Positions 25,625 to 34,891 of a DNA stretch of 64,000 bases are shown here, in pieces. The stretch's first letter is position 1, and each line of letters starts with the position of its first letter. Source of the DNA: Billgrantia campisalis (GTDB lineage: Bacteria > Pseudomonadota > Gammaproteobacteria > Pseudomonadales > Halomonadaceae); the NCBI RefSeq assembly GCF_022341425.1, contig NZ_JABFUC010000009.1, forward strand, positions 1-64,000, given 5' to 3'. Made by a program: the position numbers and the translations under genes. A model generated the notes under the pieces. That model had not been told where the DNA came from. It did not search any database and saw only the letters and a program-made list of their open reading frames with translations.

Positions 25625-25770
25625 ACGTGGTCTTGTCTGCCCTGGGTGATGAGGCGGTCACCGATGCGAATCGGTGGCATGCTGCAACGCGTCGATGATG
25701 CCACAAATCGGCCCGGGGCGAAGCCACTGCACTCGCGGCAATCAGCCAACAAGGAGGCCTGCGGCACGCG

Positions 25771-28700
25771 ATGGCGCCCACCAACGGACCCCCACCGCGC
25801 CGACTCCGGCGCTGGCCGCTGAGGCTGGCGGCAAGCCTGGCGCTGCTGGCACTGCTCTATCTGGCCGGCCTCAACCTGCTGCTGAACAGCGCCTGGACCC
25901 AGGCCTGGCTCGACCGCCACCTGCCCCAGGTATCGGTCTCCTGGCACAGCGGCTGGAGCCTCTGGCCCGGCCGGCTGCGGCTCGAAGGGCTGGTGATCGA
26001 GCGCCACGACGAGGCGCTGCCGCTGACCCTGGCCGTGGACGAGGCCGAACTGCGCCTGGCGACGGCCGGGCTGTTCAGCCGCCGCCTGCGGGTCCAGCGA
26101 CTCGAGGCCAGCGGCCTTCGGCGACTGGCGGTGGGCGAGCACCGCCTGCAGGGCGACGGCGAGCTGCGCCTGGACGCCCTGAGCCTGGCCGAAGCACGCA
26201 TCAGCGTCGACTCGCTGGCGCTGACGCTGAGCGAGGGCAGCCTGTGGCGCGATGACACCCTGCTGGCCGAGGCGCTGTCACTGACCGCCGATCTCAGCGT
26301 GGCCCCCTTCGCCCCCGCCCAGGGCCTCCACCGGGAGCAGCTCGCCCCGCTCTCCGGCGAGCTGCGCCTGGCCGGTCGGGCCGATGCCTGGGATGTCTTC
26401 ACCCCCTACCTGGCGGCCACGCCCTGGCTGGCACTGGCGGGCAGCGGCGCCCTCAGTGGCGAGCTGACGCTGCGGCAGGGCGTACTGGCCGAGGGCAGCC
26501 ACCTGGGCCTGGACGCCCCGGCCCTGGCGGTGACCCTCGACGAGAGCGCCCTGCTGGGCGACGAGGCCGAGGCCGTCCCCCGGGGGCGCCACCGGCTCGC
26601 CGGCCGTGGCCGGGCCAGCCTGCAGGTGAGCGCCGAAGGCGACGCCCCCCCCGCCCCCCGCCTGGACGTCCACCTCGACGACGTCACCATGCAGCCGCTC
26701 CACGAGGACGATCCCGCGCCGCTGCTCACCAGCCGCCGCTTCGCCCTCTCGGCCCACCTGCCCAGCGCCGACCTGACCGCGCCCCCGCAGCCGCCCGACA
26801 GCGCCCGGCTGAGCTGGCAGGCGGCCGAGGTCGCCGACGTGGGCCGCCTGGCCCGCTACCTGCCGCCGGGCTCGCCATTGCGGCTGCATGGCGGCAGCGC
26901 CCGCCTGGACGCCGAGCTCAATTATCGCCACGGCCGATTCGACGGCCGGGTCGACCTGAGTGGCGAAACGGTGGCGCTGACCCTGCTCGAGCAGCGCCTG
27001 CAGGGGGAGCTGACGCTGGGACTCAACCTCGCCGAACTGGACCCGCAGGCCCGCCGCCTCGATCTCTCGGGAACGCAGCTGCGGGTGGCGGCGACGCCGG
27101 CGGGCGAGAGCACGCCGATGGTTACCGACCTGAGGCTGCCGACGGCACACTTCAGCACCCGGCGCCCGCTGGACGAGCTGGCCGACCGGGAGGGCCCGCC
27201 GCCGCTGGACGGCGAGCTGACGGTGACGGGGCGAGTCACCCATCTGGCCTTCCTGAACGCCTTCCTCGAGGAGGCGCTGGACGGCCGCGGCATGACCCTG
27301 GACGGGGAAGGCGAGCTCGACGCCCGACTGGTGCTCGACAACGGCCGCCCGAGCCCCGAGAGCCGCCTGACCCTGAGTGCACCGAGGCTCGAGGCCCGCT
27401 TCCTGGGCTTTCACGCCCACGGCCGCGGCACGCTCAGCTCGCAGCTGCGGGAGACCCGGGCGGGAGCGCCGGGCGCCGAGCTGGAGGTGCGTCTGGAAGC
27501 GGCCCAGCTGAGCCACGGCCAGGACCCGCGCCCGTTGCTGGTCGCCCCGACCCTGACCCTGGCGGCCCAGCTCGCCTCCCTCGATACGCCCGAGGCCACG
27601 ACCCTGCGGCTGGCCTGGCCGGATGCCAGCATCCCCGACGTAGCGGTGCTGGGCCAGCACCTGCCCCCTTCGGCGCCGCTGGCGCTGCTGGGCGGCCGCG
27701 CCGAGAGCCGCGGCGAGCTGCTGCTGGAGGCCGACGGCCTGAGCGGCGAGCTCGCGCTGAGCGGGCGCGCCCTGCGAGCCCGGCTGCTCGATACCGAGAT
27801 CGAAGGCGAACTGAGCCTGGCGCTGCCGGTTCGCCATGCCCACCTGGACGGCAGCCGCCTCGACCTCTCCGGCGCCCGCCCGACGCTGCTTGCCGACAGC
27901 CCAGACAGCGCCCAGCCGCTGAGCACCCTGCTGGTGGCCCGCCAGGCCCGTTTCGACCACCCCTTCGGCGGGGCACAGCCCCCGCACACCCGACTGGTAC
28001 TGGACGGACTGGTCGAGCGCCTGGGCTTTCTCGACCGCTTCCTGCCCGCCGCCCACGGCGTGACACTGCGCGGCAGCGGCCAGCTGCAGGCCGATCTCGA
28101 CCTGCTGGGCCAGGCACCCCGGCCGGGCAGCCGCCTGCAGGTGGATGCCGAGCGGCTGACCGCCACCTTCCTCGACTACCGCGTTGTCGGCGGCGGCCGG
28201 CTCGAGGCGCACCTCGAAGGCGACCCGGAAGCCCCCGCCGGGCGGCTGAGCCTGAGCCTGCCGCGGCTGTCGCTGGGACGCCGGGACGGCTCGACCACCT
28301 ACCTCAGCGGCCGCCATTTCCACCTGGAGACCACCACACCCCACTTCGCGCTGGCCCCCGGGGCGATCCCGCTGGACGCGCTGACCACCCGCATCGAGCT
28401 GCCGGTGGCCGAGGTCGAGGACCTCGCCGACTACCAGGCCTACCTGCCGGCGGGGGCCGGACTGGCCCTGCTCGGCGGACGCGCCAGCCTCACCGCCGAG
28501 CTCGAGCTGGTGGGCGCCCAGGCGCGGGGCGATCTGACCCTGCAGGCCTTCGATGCCAGCCTGCGCATCGGCGAACAGCAGCTCGTCGGCAACCTGCGCC
28601 TGGAGGCCCGGCTGCGCGAGGGCAACCTGAACACCCTGCGCTTCGATGCCGCCGGCAGCCGCCTGCGGCTGGACAACGTCAGCCGCCGGGGTCTCGACGG

Positions 28701-29199
28701 CCAGCGGGAGCGTGGCTGGTGGGCCCAGCTCGACCTCGAGGCGGGCCAGCTCACCTGGCAGCAGCCGCTGAGCCTGGAGGCCCGCCTGGCGCTGTCCATG
28801 CGTGACAGCGGGCTGCTGGCCAACCTGGTGCTGGCCGGAAGCGGGGAACGGCCGCGACTGGGCCGGCTGCTCACCGTGCCCGATATCCGGGGCCATACCC
28901 GGCTGCGCCTGAGCGACGACGGCCTGCATCTCGACGAGCTGACCCTGACCGGACGCGGCCTGGAGCTGCTGGCCAATCTGCGGCTCGTCGACGAATCGCT
29001 GCAGGGCGTGCTCTACGCCCGCTACGGCGCAGGGCGGCTGGGGCTTGCCCTTGAGGATGGCGGCCGAGAGCTGCAGCTGTTCCGCCCCCGACGCTGGTAC
29101 GACAGCGCCGCCGAGGCCCAGGCACGCGACCCCCGCCAGCCGCTGCCGAGCGACTGGCGACAGGCCATCGATACCGTCATCTCCGGCACGGACGACTAA
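25771..29199 (+). CDS. giant AsmA-like protein with three internal repeats
   Basis: One N-terminal membrane anchor (about 17-38) is followed by about 1,100 residues of beta-rich periplasmic sequence. The family look is clear from LEGLVIERHDEALPLTLAVDEAEL. A unit of about 265 residues occurs three times: LPPGSPLRLHGGSARL (363), LPPSAPLALLGGRAES (630) and LPAGAGLALLGGRASL (891), each followed by a similar strand series. AsmA/TamB/YdbH proteins are thought to form bridges that move phospholipid to the outer membrane. AAGGAGG lies 13 bases before the ATG. Confidence 0.8.
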   Translation: MAPTNGPPPRRLRRWPLRLAASLALLALLYLAGLNLLLNSAWTQAWLDRHLPQVSVSWHSGWSLWPGRLRLEGLVIERHDEALPLTLAVDEAELRLATAGLFSRRLRVQRLEASGLRRLAVGEHRLQGDGELRLDALSLAEARISVDSLALTLSEGSLWRDDTLLAEALSLTADLSVAPFAPAQGLHREQLAPLSGELRLAGRADAWDVFTPYLAATPWLALAGSGALSGELTLRQGVLAEGSHLGLDAPALAVTLDESALLGDEAEAVPRGRHRLAGRGRASLQVSAEGDAPPAPRLDVHLDDVTMQPLHEDDPAPLLTSRRFALSAHLPSADLTAPPQPPDSARLSWQAAEVADVGRLARYLPPGSPLRLHGGSARLDAELNYRHGRFDGRVDLSGETVALTLLEQRLQGELTLGLNLAELDPQARRLDLSGTQLRVAATPAGESTPMVTDLRLPTAHFSTRRPLDELADREGPPPLDGELTVTGRVTHLAFLNAFLEEALDGRGMTLDGEGELDARLVLDNGRPSPESRLTLSAPRLEARFLGFHAHGRGTLSSQLRETRAGAPGAELEVRLEAAQLSHGQDPRPLLVAPTLTLAAQLASLDTPEATTLRLAWPDASIPDVAVLGQHLPPSAPLALLGGRAESRGELLLEADGLSGELALSGRALRARLLDTEIEGELSLALPVRHAHLDGSRLDLSGARPTLLADSPDSAQPLSTLLVARQARFDHPFGGAQPPHTRLVLDGLVERLGFLDRFLPAAHGVTLRGSGQLQADLDLLGQAPRPGSRLQVDAERLTATFLDYRVVGGGRLEAHLEGDPEAPAGRLSLSLPRLSLGRRDGSTTYLSGRHFHLETTTPHFALAPGAIPLDALTTRIELPVAEVEDLADYQAYLPAGAGLALLGGRASLTAELELVGAQARGDLTLQAFDASLRIGEQQLVGNLRLEARLREGNLNTLRFDAAGSRLRLDNVSRRGLDGQRERGWWAQLDLEAGQLTWQQPLSLEARLALSMRDSGLLANLVLAGSGERPRLGRLLTVPDIRGHTRLRLSDDGLHLDELTLTGRGLELLANLRLVDESLQGVLYARYGAGRLGLALEDGGRELQLFRPRRWYDSAAEAQARDPRQPLPSDWRQAIDTVISGTDD

Positions 29200-29536
29200 C
29201 CCTCGGGATGGCTAACGTTTACACTGGCTTTATCGGTTTGCGTTGATTGACCATGACCGCTCATCGTCTCGCCATGGAGGCCCCTTGCCTATATTGTGCA
29301 ATGACGAAAGAGCCGTGGCGCAACCGACACGAGCACAGGGAGCACGGCGCTGTCCACGGCGGCGCCCGGCAAGCCCAGGAATCGGGAGACCACGCTATTA
29401 CTTCGAGCATGCCGATCATCACCCCCCTGACACACGGACGGCCGCCGCCCCCCGCGCCGGCTTCGCCGCACAACGGTGTATCTCAGGGCACGGGCATCAC
29501 TGTCGCTATCGAACCGGGCATTAGGGAAGGTGGAAC
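29200..29536. other. 337-base spacer before the PBP-like/porin/GGDEF-EAL unit
   Basis: No gene is supported. Short open frames here have unlike codon use. The space must hold the promoter of the rightward unit: TTTACA near 29217 and TATATT near 29290 are promoter-like, but no pair with good spacing was found. No terminator was seen behind the AsmA-like gene. Confidence 0.35.
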
Positions 29537-29971
29537 GTGGTCAGGCTGATGCAACACCTGCTCACCTCACTGGCCCTGCTGCTGCTCGCGCAGATCGCCA
29601 GTGGCGATAGCGGCCGGGTAGAGCTGATCGCCCATCCCGAGGTCGGCGCCCAGCTGCTGACCCGCGACACCACCCGGGCAATCTTCGCCATGCGTCAGCG
29701 AACCTGGCCCGACGGCCAGGCGGTCCGGGTCTTCGTGCTCGCCAACGAACACGAAGACCATGTTCGCTTCGTCAAGGAGCGTCTCGCCGTCTACCCTCAC
29801 CAGTTGCAGCTGGCCTGGGACCGGGTGGTATTCTCCGGCACCGGCCAGGCCCCTACCCGCGTCACATCACCGACCGAGATGCGGGAACGGGTGGCCACCA
29901 CACCCGGCAGCCTCGGCTATCTCGCAACGGAGCACCTGGATGAGCGTGTCCAAGTCATCACCATGGAATAA
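29537..29971 (+). CDS. small periplasmic PBP-like (PstS-like) protein
   Basis: The start is GTG at 29537 with AAGG upstream; an ATG at 29549 is possible. A signal peptide (to about residue 22, ASGDS) is followed by about 120 residues resembling one lobe of phosphate-binding-type proteins: VELIAHPEVGAQLLTRDTTRAIFAM at the start and the C-terminal TPGSLGYLATEHLD. At 144 residues it is only half a normal binding protein. It overlaps the barrel gene by 32 bases and is the first gene of a unit ending in a c-di-GMP enzyme. Confidence 0.75.
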   Translation: MVRLMQHLLTSLALLLLAQIASGDSGRVELIAHPEVGAQLLTRDTTRAIFAMRQRTWPDGQAVRVFVLANEHEDHVRFVKERLAVYPHQLQLAWDRVVFSGTGQAPTRVTSPTEMRERVATTPGSLGYLATEHLDERVQVITME

Positions 29972-31154
29972 CGCGCCGCGGCGCCTGACCCTGGCGGCCC
30001 TGGCCGTCCTCGGCGCCGCGCCGGCAGCGGCGGACAGCATGCTGGATACCCTGCAGGTGCACGGCTTTCTCAGCCAGGCACTGGTGATCACCGATGACAA
30101 CGACTTCTTCGGCCCCAGCAGCGACGGCGGCGGCAGCCTCAAGTTCACCGAGATCGGCGCCAACGCCTCGCTTCGCCCCCATCAGGACGTGCTGCTGGCC
30201 GCTCAGGTGCTCAGCCGGCGCGCCGGCGGCGACGGCCGCGACGCCCGCCCGGTGCTGGACTACGGCGTGGTCGACTACCAGATGCTGTCCAGCCAGCGGC
30301 GCACCCTGGGCATCCAGGCCGGCCGTTTCAAGAACCCCTTCGGCTTCTATAACCAGACCCGCGACGTAGCCTTCACCCGGCCGAGCATCCTGCTGCCACA
30401 GTCGATCTACTTCGACCGCACCCGCTCACTGGGGCTGTCGGCCGACGGCGTGAGTCTCTACCTCGACGAACGCCTGTCCACCGGCTCGCTGCGCGCACAG
30501 CTTGGTGTCGGCCGGGCCCAGACCGGCGATGATCTGCGCCGCACGCTGCGTCTGGACGGGGTTCCCGGCGGCTTCGAATCGCGTAACTCGGCCATCGGCC
30601 AGCTGCGCTACGAGCACGACGGCGGGCGAATTGCGGCGGCCATCAGCGCCGCCACGGTCAAGACCCGCTTCGAGTCGGGCGAGCCCTGGCTCGGCGACGG
30701 CGAATTCCGCTTCGAACCCTGGATCCTGTCGCTACAGTACAATGCCGAGCACTGGAGCCTGACCGGCGAGTTCGCGCTGCGCGGCTCCAGCATGTCCGGC
30801 TTCGACGATCCGCGTTTCAACTTCGATATCACCGGCGAGAGCTGGTACGTGCAGTACACGCGCCGCTTCCATGACCAGTGGCAGTGGCTGGTGCGCTACG
30901 ACAGCTTGACCAGTAACCGCGACGATCGCTCCGGGCGCGCCTTCGCGGCCAGCGGCGCGGGGCCCGCCCACTCACAGTTCGCCGACGACCTGACCCTCGG
31001 CCTGCAGTGGACCCCCCACCCCAAGCTGCTGCTGGCAGCGGAGTATCACCATGTCGATGGCACCGGCTGGCTGCCCAGCCAGGACAACCCCGATCCCGAC
31101 GAGACGCGGCGGCGCTGGAACATGGTGCTGTTCCAGCTCTCCCTGCGATTCTGA
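29940..31154 (+). CDS. outer-membrane beta-barrel/porin-like protein
   Basis: From ATG 29940 the protein has 404 residues, with a signal peptide ending near APAAADS (about residue 32). Alternating hydrophobic strands and Gly/Arg-rich turns follow, and it ends in LSLRF, the C-terminal Phe recognised by the BAM machinery. GIQAGRFKNPFGFYNQTRD is typical of porins such as the OprP/OprO-like group. It lies between a PBP-like protein and a GGDEF-EAL sensor, so ligand uptake or sensing is likely linked to c-di-GMP. Confidence 0.8.
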   Translation: MSVSKSSPWNNAPRRLTLAALAVLGAAPAAADSMLDTLQVHGFLSQALVITDDNDFFGPSSDGGGSLKFTEIGANASLRPHQDVLLAAQVLSRRAGGDGRDARPVLDYGVVDYQMLSSQRRTLGIQAGRFKNPFGFYNQTRDVAFTRPSILLPQSIYFDRTRSLGLSADGVSLYLDERLSTGSLRAQLGVGRAQTGDDLRRTLRLDGVPGGFESRNSAIGQLRYEHDGGRIAAAISAATVKTRFESGEPWLGDGEFRFEPWILSLQYNAEHWSLTGEFALRGSSMSGFDDPRFNFDITGESWYVQYTRRFHDQWQWLVRYDSLTSNRDDRSGRAFAASGAGPAHSQFADDLTLGLQWTPHPKLLLAAEYHHVDGTGWLPSQDNPDPDETRRRWNMVLFQLSLRF

Positions 31155-31196
31155 TCGCTGCGGCTGTCCGCCCCGGATGATGGAAGGTCCCTGCCG

Positions 31197-34025
31197 ATGA
31201 CCCACGACACCTCCGCCGCCAAGCGCCGACGACTCAGCCTGACGTGGCGCGTCATCGCCCTGAGTTCACTGCTGCTGCTTGGGGTCGCCGGGCTCTTCAC
31301 CTACCTGGGCCATGACAATCTGACCCGCCAGTTCCAACAGAGCCGCGACGACCATCACGCCCGCCAGATCCGCGAGATTCGCCTGGCCCTGTCCCGCTCG
31401 GAAGAGTCCCTGCGTCAGCTGGCCGGGGTGGTGGCCTCCTCCCCCGGCCTGGGGCCGGCCATGGTGGAGCGTGACCGGGACGCCATTCTGGCGGCGCTGG
31501 CCTCCCAATGGCCGACGCTGCAGCTGGAGGCCGGCATCGACGAGATCCTGACCTTCGACGCCCAGGGCCACCAGTTGGCCGGCCGGGGCGAGCGCCACCC
31601 CGGCAACGACCGCCCGATGGAAGACTGGCTGAACCGGGTGATGACCTCGGACATGCCGCTCACCGCCCTGCGCTGCATCGACACCTGTCGTCAGTATGCG
31701 GCGGTGCCGGTGCTGGGCGAGGGCGAGAGCCTGGGCATGGTCAGCCTGTCACGCTCGCTGGCCGATGTGACCCGCCAGCTGCATCAGGTCTCCGACGGCA
31801 TGGTGGCGCTGCTGATCACCGGCCCCCGGGCCGCCAGCCCGTCCCAGCAGCGCCACCTCGCCGCCTGGAACGGCGACCTGGTGGCGCTGACCCACGAGGA
31901 GGAAAGCCTGCCCATCCTGCAGCGGGCAGCCCGCCTCTCGTCACTAGCCCCGCTCGAGGAGCGCCCCCTGCAGCTGAGCCACGCCGAGCGCCACTTCGAG
32001 CTCAGCGCCGTGCGCCTGGCGGAGGACAGCGAGCACCTCCACACCGGCCACTTCCTGCTGGTCTCGGATATCACCGCCCAGATCCAGGCCATCGAGCGGG
32101 ACACGCGCACCCTGCTGCTGGCCGGCCTCGGCGGCTGGCTGGCCGCCGAGCTGATGCTGCTGGCCATCCTGCTTGGGCCCATGGCACGGCTGCGCCGCCT
32201 GGCCGCCGCGCTGCCCTCGCTGGCCCTGGGCGGCTTCGCCGACACCCGCGCCCGGATCCCCCACCCGCGGCACCGCCTGGCCGACGAGATCGACGTGCTG
32301 GAGGGCACCACCCTGGAGCTGGCCGACCGCCTGGAGGCGCTGGACCGGGAGGTCCACCACCGGGGCGAGCTGCTGGCGAGCCGGGTGCGCGAGCTGGGCC
32401 AGGAGCGCGACTTCGTCAGCAGCCTGCTGGATACCGCCCGGGTCTTCATCCTCGCCCAGGACGAGCGCGGACGGCTGGCACTGGTCAACGAACACACCCT
32501 CGGCGTGCTGGGCGTGCGCGAGGAGGCCCTGCTGGGGCGCCACTTCGACGATGTCTTCCCCCTGGAGCCGCGTCAGGCACGCCTGCCGGGCCAGCAGCAC
32601 GAGGAGCGCACCCTGGAGCTGGGGCCGGGCTGCGCCCGCACCATCGTCTGGTACCACGCCCCACTGAGTACCGCCAGCGACGCCTCCCTGGCGCGCATCT
32701 CGGTAGGTCTGGACATCACCGAGCGCAAGGCGGCGGAAACCCGCCTCACCTGGCTGGCCCAGCGCGACCCGCTGACCGAGCTCTACAATCGCCGCTATTT
32801 CCAGGAGGCGCTGGACAAGGCGCTGGTGCGGGAGGGCGGCGGCGCCCTGCTGTTTCTCGACCTCGACCAGTTCAAGGACGTCAACGAGCTCAGCGGCCAC
32901 AATGCCGGCGACCGCCTGCTGCGCATGGTGGCCGACGCCCTGCACCAGGAGCTCGGCCACCGCGGGGTCATCGCCCGACTCGGCGGCGACGAGTTCGCCA
33001 TGCTCATCGAAGGCGCCGACGAGCGGCGCGCCGTGCGCACCGCCCAGCATATCGAGCACCTGCTGGATACCCTGGAGTTCCGCAGCAACGGGCGCCGTCA
33101 CCGGGCCAACGCCAGCATCGGCATTGCCCTCTACCCGATCCATGGCGAAACGCCCACCGAGCTGATGGCCAGCGTCGATGTCGCCATGTACAAGGCCAAG
33201 GCCAGCAGCGTGCAGCGCTGGCACCTGCTCTCCACCGTGGAGCAGGCCCGCGTCGAGCTCAAGGAGCGGGTCTACTGGGTGGAACGCATCCGCAAGGCGC
33301 TGCGCGAGGACGCCTTCGAGCTGATGGTTCAGCCCATCGTGCGCCTGGCCGATCGCGATATTCGCCACTATGAGGTGCTGCTGCGCATGCGCGAGGACGA
33401 TGGCACCCTGCTCTCACCGGGGCGCTTCATTCCCATCGCCGAGCGCAACGGCCAGATCCTGCAGCTCGACCGCTGGGTGATTCGCCACAGCCTGCGCCTG
33501 CTGGCCGCGGTCCAGCAGCGCGGCATCAGCCTGGCCGTCAATCTCTCGGGCCAGTCGCTTCACGACGCCGGGCTGAACCGGTTCCTTGCCGACGAGCTGG
33601 CCGCCAGCGGCGCCGACCCCCGCCAGTTGATCCTCGAGGTCACCGAAACCGCGGCAGTCACCGACTTCTCCACTGCCAGGGGGGTGCTGCAGGGCATGCG
33701 CGAGCTGGGCTGTCGCACCGCCATCGACGACTTCGGGGTCGGCTTCAGCAGCTTCCACTACCTGGGCCAGCTGCCGGTGGACTACATCAAGATCGACGGC
33801 TCCTTTATCCGCACCCTGACCACCAGCGCCGACAGCCGCGTGATCGTCAAGGCCATGGCCGATATCGCCGCCGGCTTCGGCAAACAGGCCATCGCCGAGT
33901 TCGTCGACCAGAAAGCGTTGATACCCTTACTCGAATCATACGGTATTGCTTATGGCCAGGGGTTTCACCTGGGCAAACCGATTCCCCATAGCGAGGCCTT
34001 CGGCATGATCTCGCTTGGCAGCTAA
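31197..34025 (+). CDS. membrane sensor with PAS, GGDEF and EAL domains
   Basis: The 942-residue protein has TM1 (about 17-37), a periplasmic sensor domain (about 40-295), TM2 (about 304-326), a HAMP-like/coiled segment, PAS (about 405-520), GGDEF (G596-F600 in RLGGDEF) and EAL (E726 in HYEVLLRM). The further EAL residues are all present: NLSGQS, EVTET, DDFGVGFSS, KIDGSF and the final GQGFHLGKP. Synthesis and breakdown of c-di-GMP are therefore both possible. It follows the porin by 42 bases. Confidence 0.92.
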   Translation: MTHDTSAAKRRRLSLTWRVIALSSLLLLGVAGLFTYLGHDNLTRQFQQSRDDHHARQIREIRLALSRSEESLRQLAGVVASSPGLGPAMVERDRDAILAALASQWPTLQLEAGIDEILTFDAQGHQLAGRGERHPGNDRPMEDWLNRVMTSDMPLTALRCIDTCRQYAAVPVLGEGESLGMVSLSRSLADVTRQLHQVSDGMVALLITGPRAASPSQQRHLAAWNGDLVALTHEEESLPILQRAARLSSLAPLEERPLQLSHAERHFELSAVRLAEDSEHLHTGHFLLVSDITAQIQAIERDTRTLLLAGLGGWLAAELMLLAILLGPMARLRRLAAALPSLALGGFADTRARIPHPRHRLADEIDVLEGTTLELADRLEALDREVHHRGELLASRVRELGQERDFVSSLLDTARVFILAQDERGRLALVNEHTLGVLGVREEALLGRHFDDVFPLEPRQARLPGQQHEERTLELGPGCARTIVWYHAPLSTASDASLARISVGLDITERKAAETRLTWLAQRDPLTELYNRRYFQEALDKALVREGGGALLFLDLDQFKDVNELSGHNAGDRLLRMVADALHQELGHRGVIARLGGDEFAMLIEGADERRAVRTAQHIEHLLDTLEFRSNGRRHRANASIGIALYPIHGETPTELMASVDVAMYKAKASSVQRWHLLSTVEQARVELKERVYWVERIRKALREDAFELMVQPIVRLADRDIRHYEVLLRMREDDGTLLSPGRFIPIAERNGQILQLDRWVIRHSLRLLAAVQQRGISLAVNLSGQSLHDAGLNRFLADELAASGADPRQLILEVTETAAVTDFSTARGVLQGMRELGCRTAIDDFGVGFSSFHYLGQLPVDYIKIDGSFIRTLTTSADSRVIVKAMADIAAGFGKQAIAEFVDQKALIPLLESYGIAYGQGFHLGKPIPHSEAFGMISLGS

Positions 34026-34067
34026 GCCGGCCGGCGGCCCCCCATGACCAGTCAAGGAACTCCGTAG

Positions 34068-34886
34068 ATGACCGCTCGCGAAACCTTCGGTGCCCGGCCC
34101 GAGCCCACTCAGCTCTTCGACCGCTTCCAGGACGAGTTCCACTTCCAGCTCACCGCCACCCAGGCCGAACACGAGCGCGTCTTTCGCCTGCGCCACGCCG
34201 TCTACTGTCGCGAGCTCGGCTATGAGCAGGCCGCCGACCCCGCCAACAGGCTGGAGTACGACGCCCATGACCGGCAGGCCATCCACTGCCTGGTGACCCA
34301 CCGCGCCAGCGGCCTCGCCGCCGGCTGCCTGCGCCTGGTGCTGCCCAGCCCCCTCGAAACGCCCGGAGGGGCGAGGCTGCCGCTGCAGGGCTACGCCGGA
34401 CAGAGCCTGACCCACCCCACCTGGCACCCGGAGCGCCTCGATCGCAATCGGATCTGCGAAGTCTCGCGGCTGGCCACCTCGCCACACTTCCGCAACCGCC
34501 CGGCCAACGCCGCTCTTGTCGACCCGGCCGAGCCGCCGCCGCGGTTCAGCGAGGCGGCGCGGCGCACCTTCCCGGTGATCATCATCGGGCTGTTCCTGGC
34601 CAGCACCGCCCTGGTCGGGCTGGCCGGTCGCCGGCATGTCTTCGCCATGATGGAGGCGCGGCTGCCGCGGCTGCTGGCCATGTCGGGGCTGACTTTCACC
34701 CGGGTCGGCGAGACCATCGACTTCCACGGCCGGCGCAGCGCCTATTACATCGACCAAGGACAGGCGGAAAGCGAGATGCACCCCCACCTGCTGCCCCTCT
34801 ACGCACACATTCGGCAAAGCCTGTCTCCGCAGCTACCCCGGGCCATGCCCGGCGGTCACGACGCCCAGACGACCCGCCCCGGCTGA
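34068..34886 (+). CDS. PEP-CTERM/exosortase system-associated acyltransferase-like protein
   Basis: The 272-residue protein has a GNAT/autoinducer-synthase-like fold: VFRLRHAVYCRELGYE at about 37, LEYDAHDRQAIHCLVTHR at about 62 and GCLRLVLP at about 87. This is the pattern of the TIGR03694 family, normally encoded with exosortase/PEP-CTERM genes. No exosortase is in the window, so it is an orphan or works with a distant locus. It follows the c-di-GMP gene by 42 bases and may be cotranscribed. N-acylamino-acid synthesis is known for relatives. Confidence 0.8.
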   Translation: MTARETFGARPEPTQLFDRFQDEFHFQLTATQAEHERVFRLRHAVYCRELGYEQAADPANRLEYDAHDRQAIHCLVTHRASGLAAGCLRLVLPSPLETPGGARLPLQGYAGQSLTHPTWHPERLDRNRICEVSRLATSPHFRNRPANAALVDPAEPPPRFSEAARRTFPVIIIGLFLASTALVGLAGRRHVFAMMEARLPRLLAMSGLTFTRVGETIDFHGRRSAYYIDQGQAESEMHPHLLPLYAHIRQSLSPQLPRAMPGGHDAQTTRPG

Positions 34887-34891
34887 GCCGA

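Noticed and set aside
26278-28929. An 883-codon open frame on the minus strand opposite the AsmA-like gene
   Set aside because: Its product is Gln/Gly/Ala-rich without recognisable domains and mirrors the codon pattern of the plus-strand gene; GC-rich DNA produces such antisense frames.
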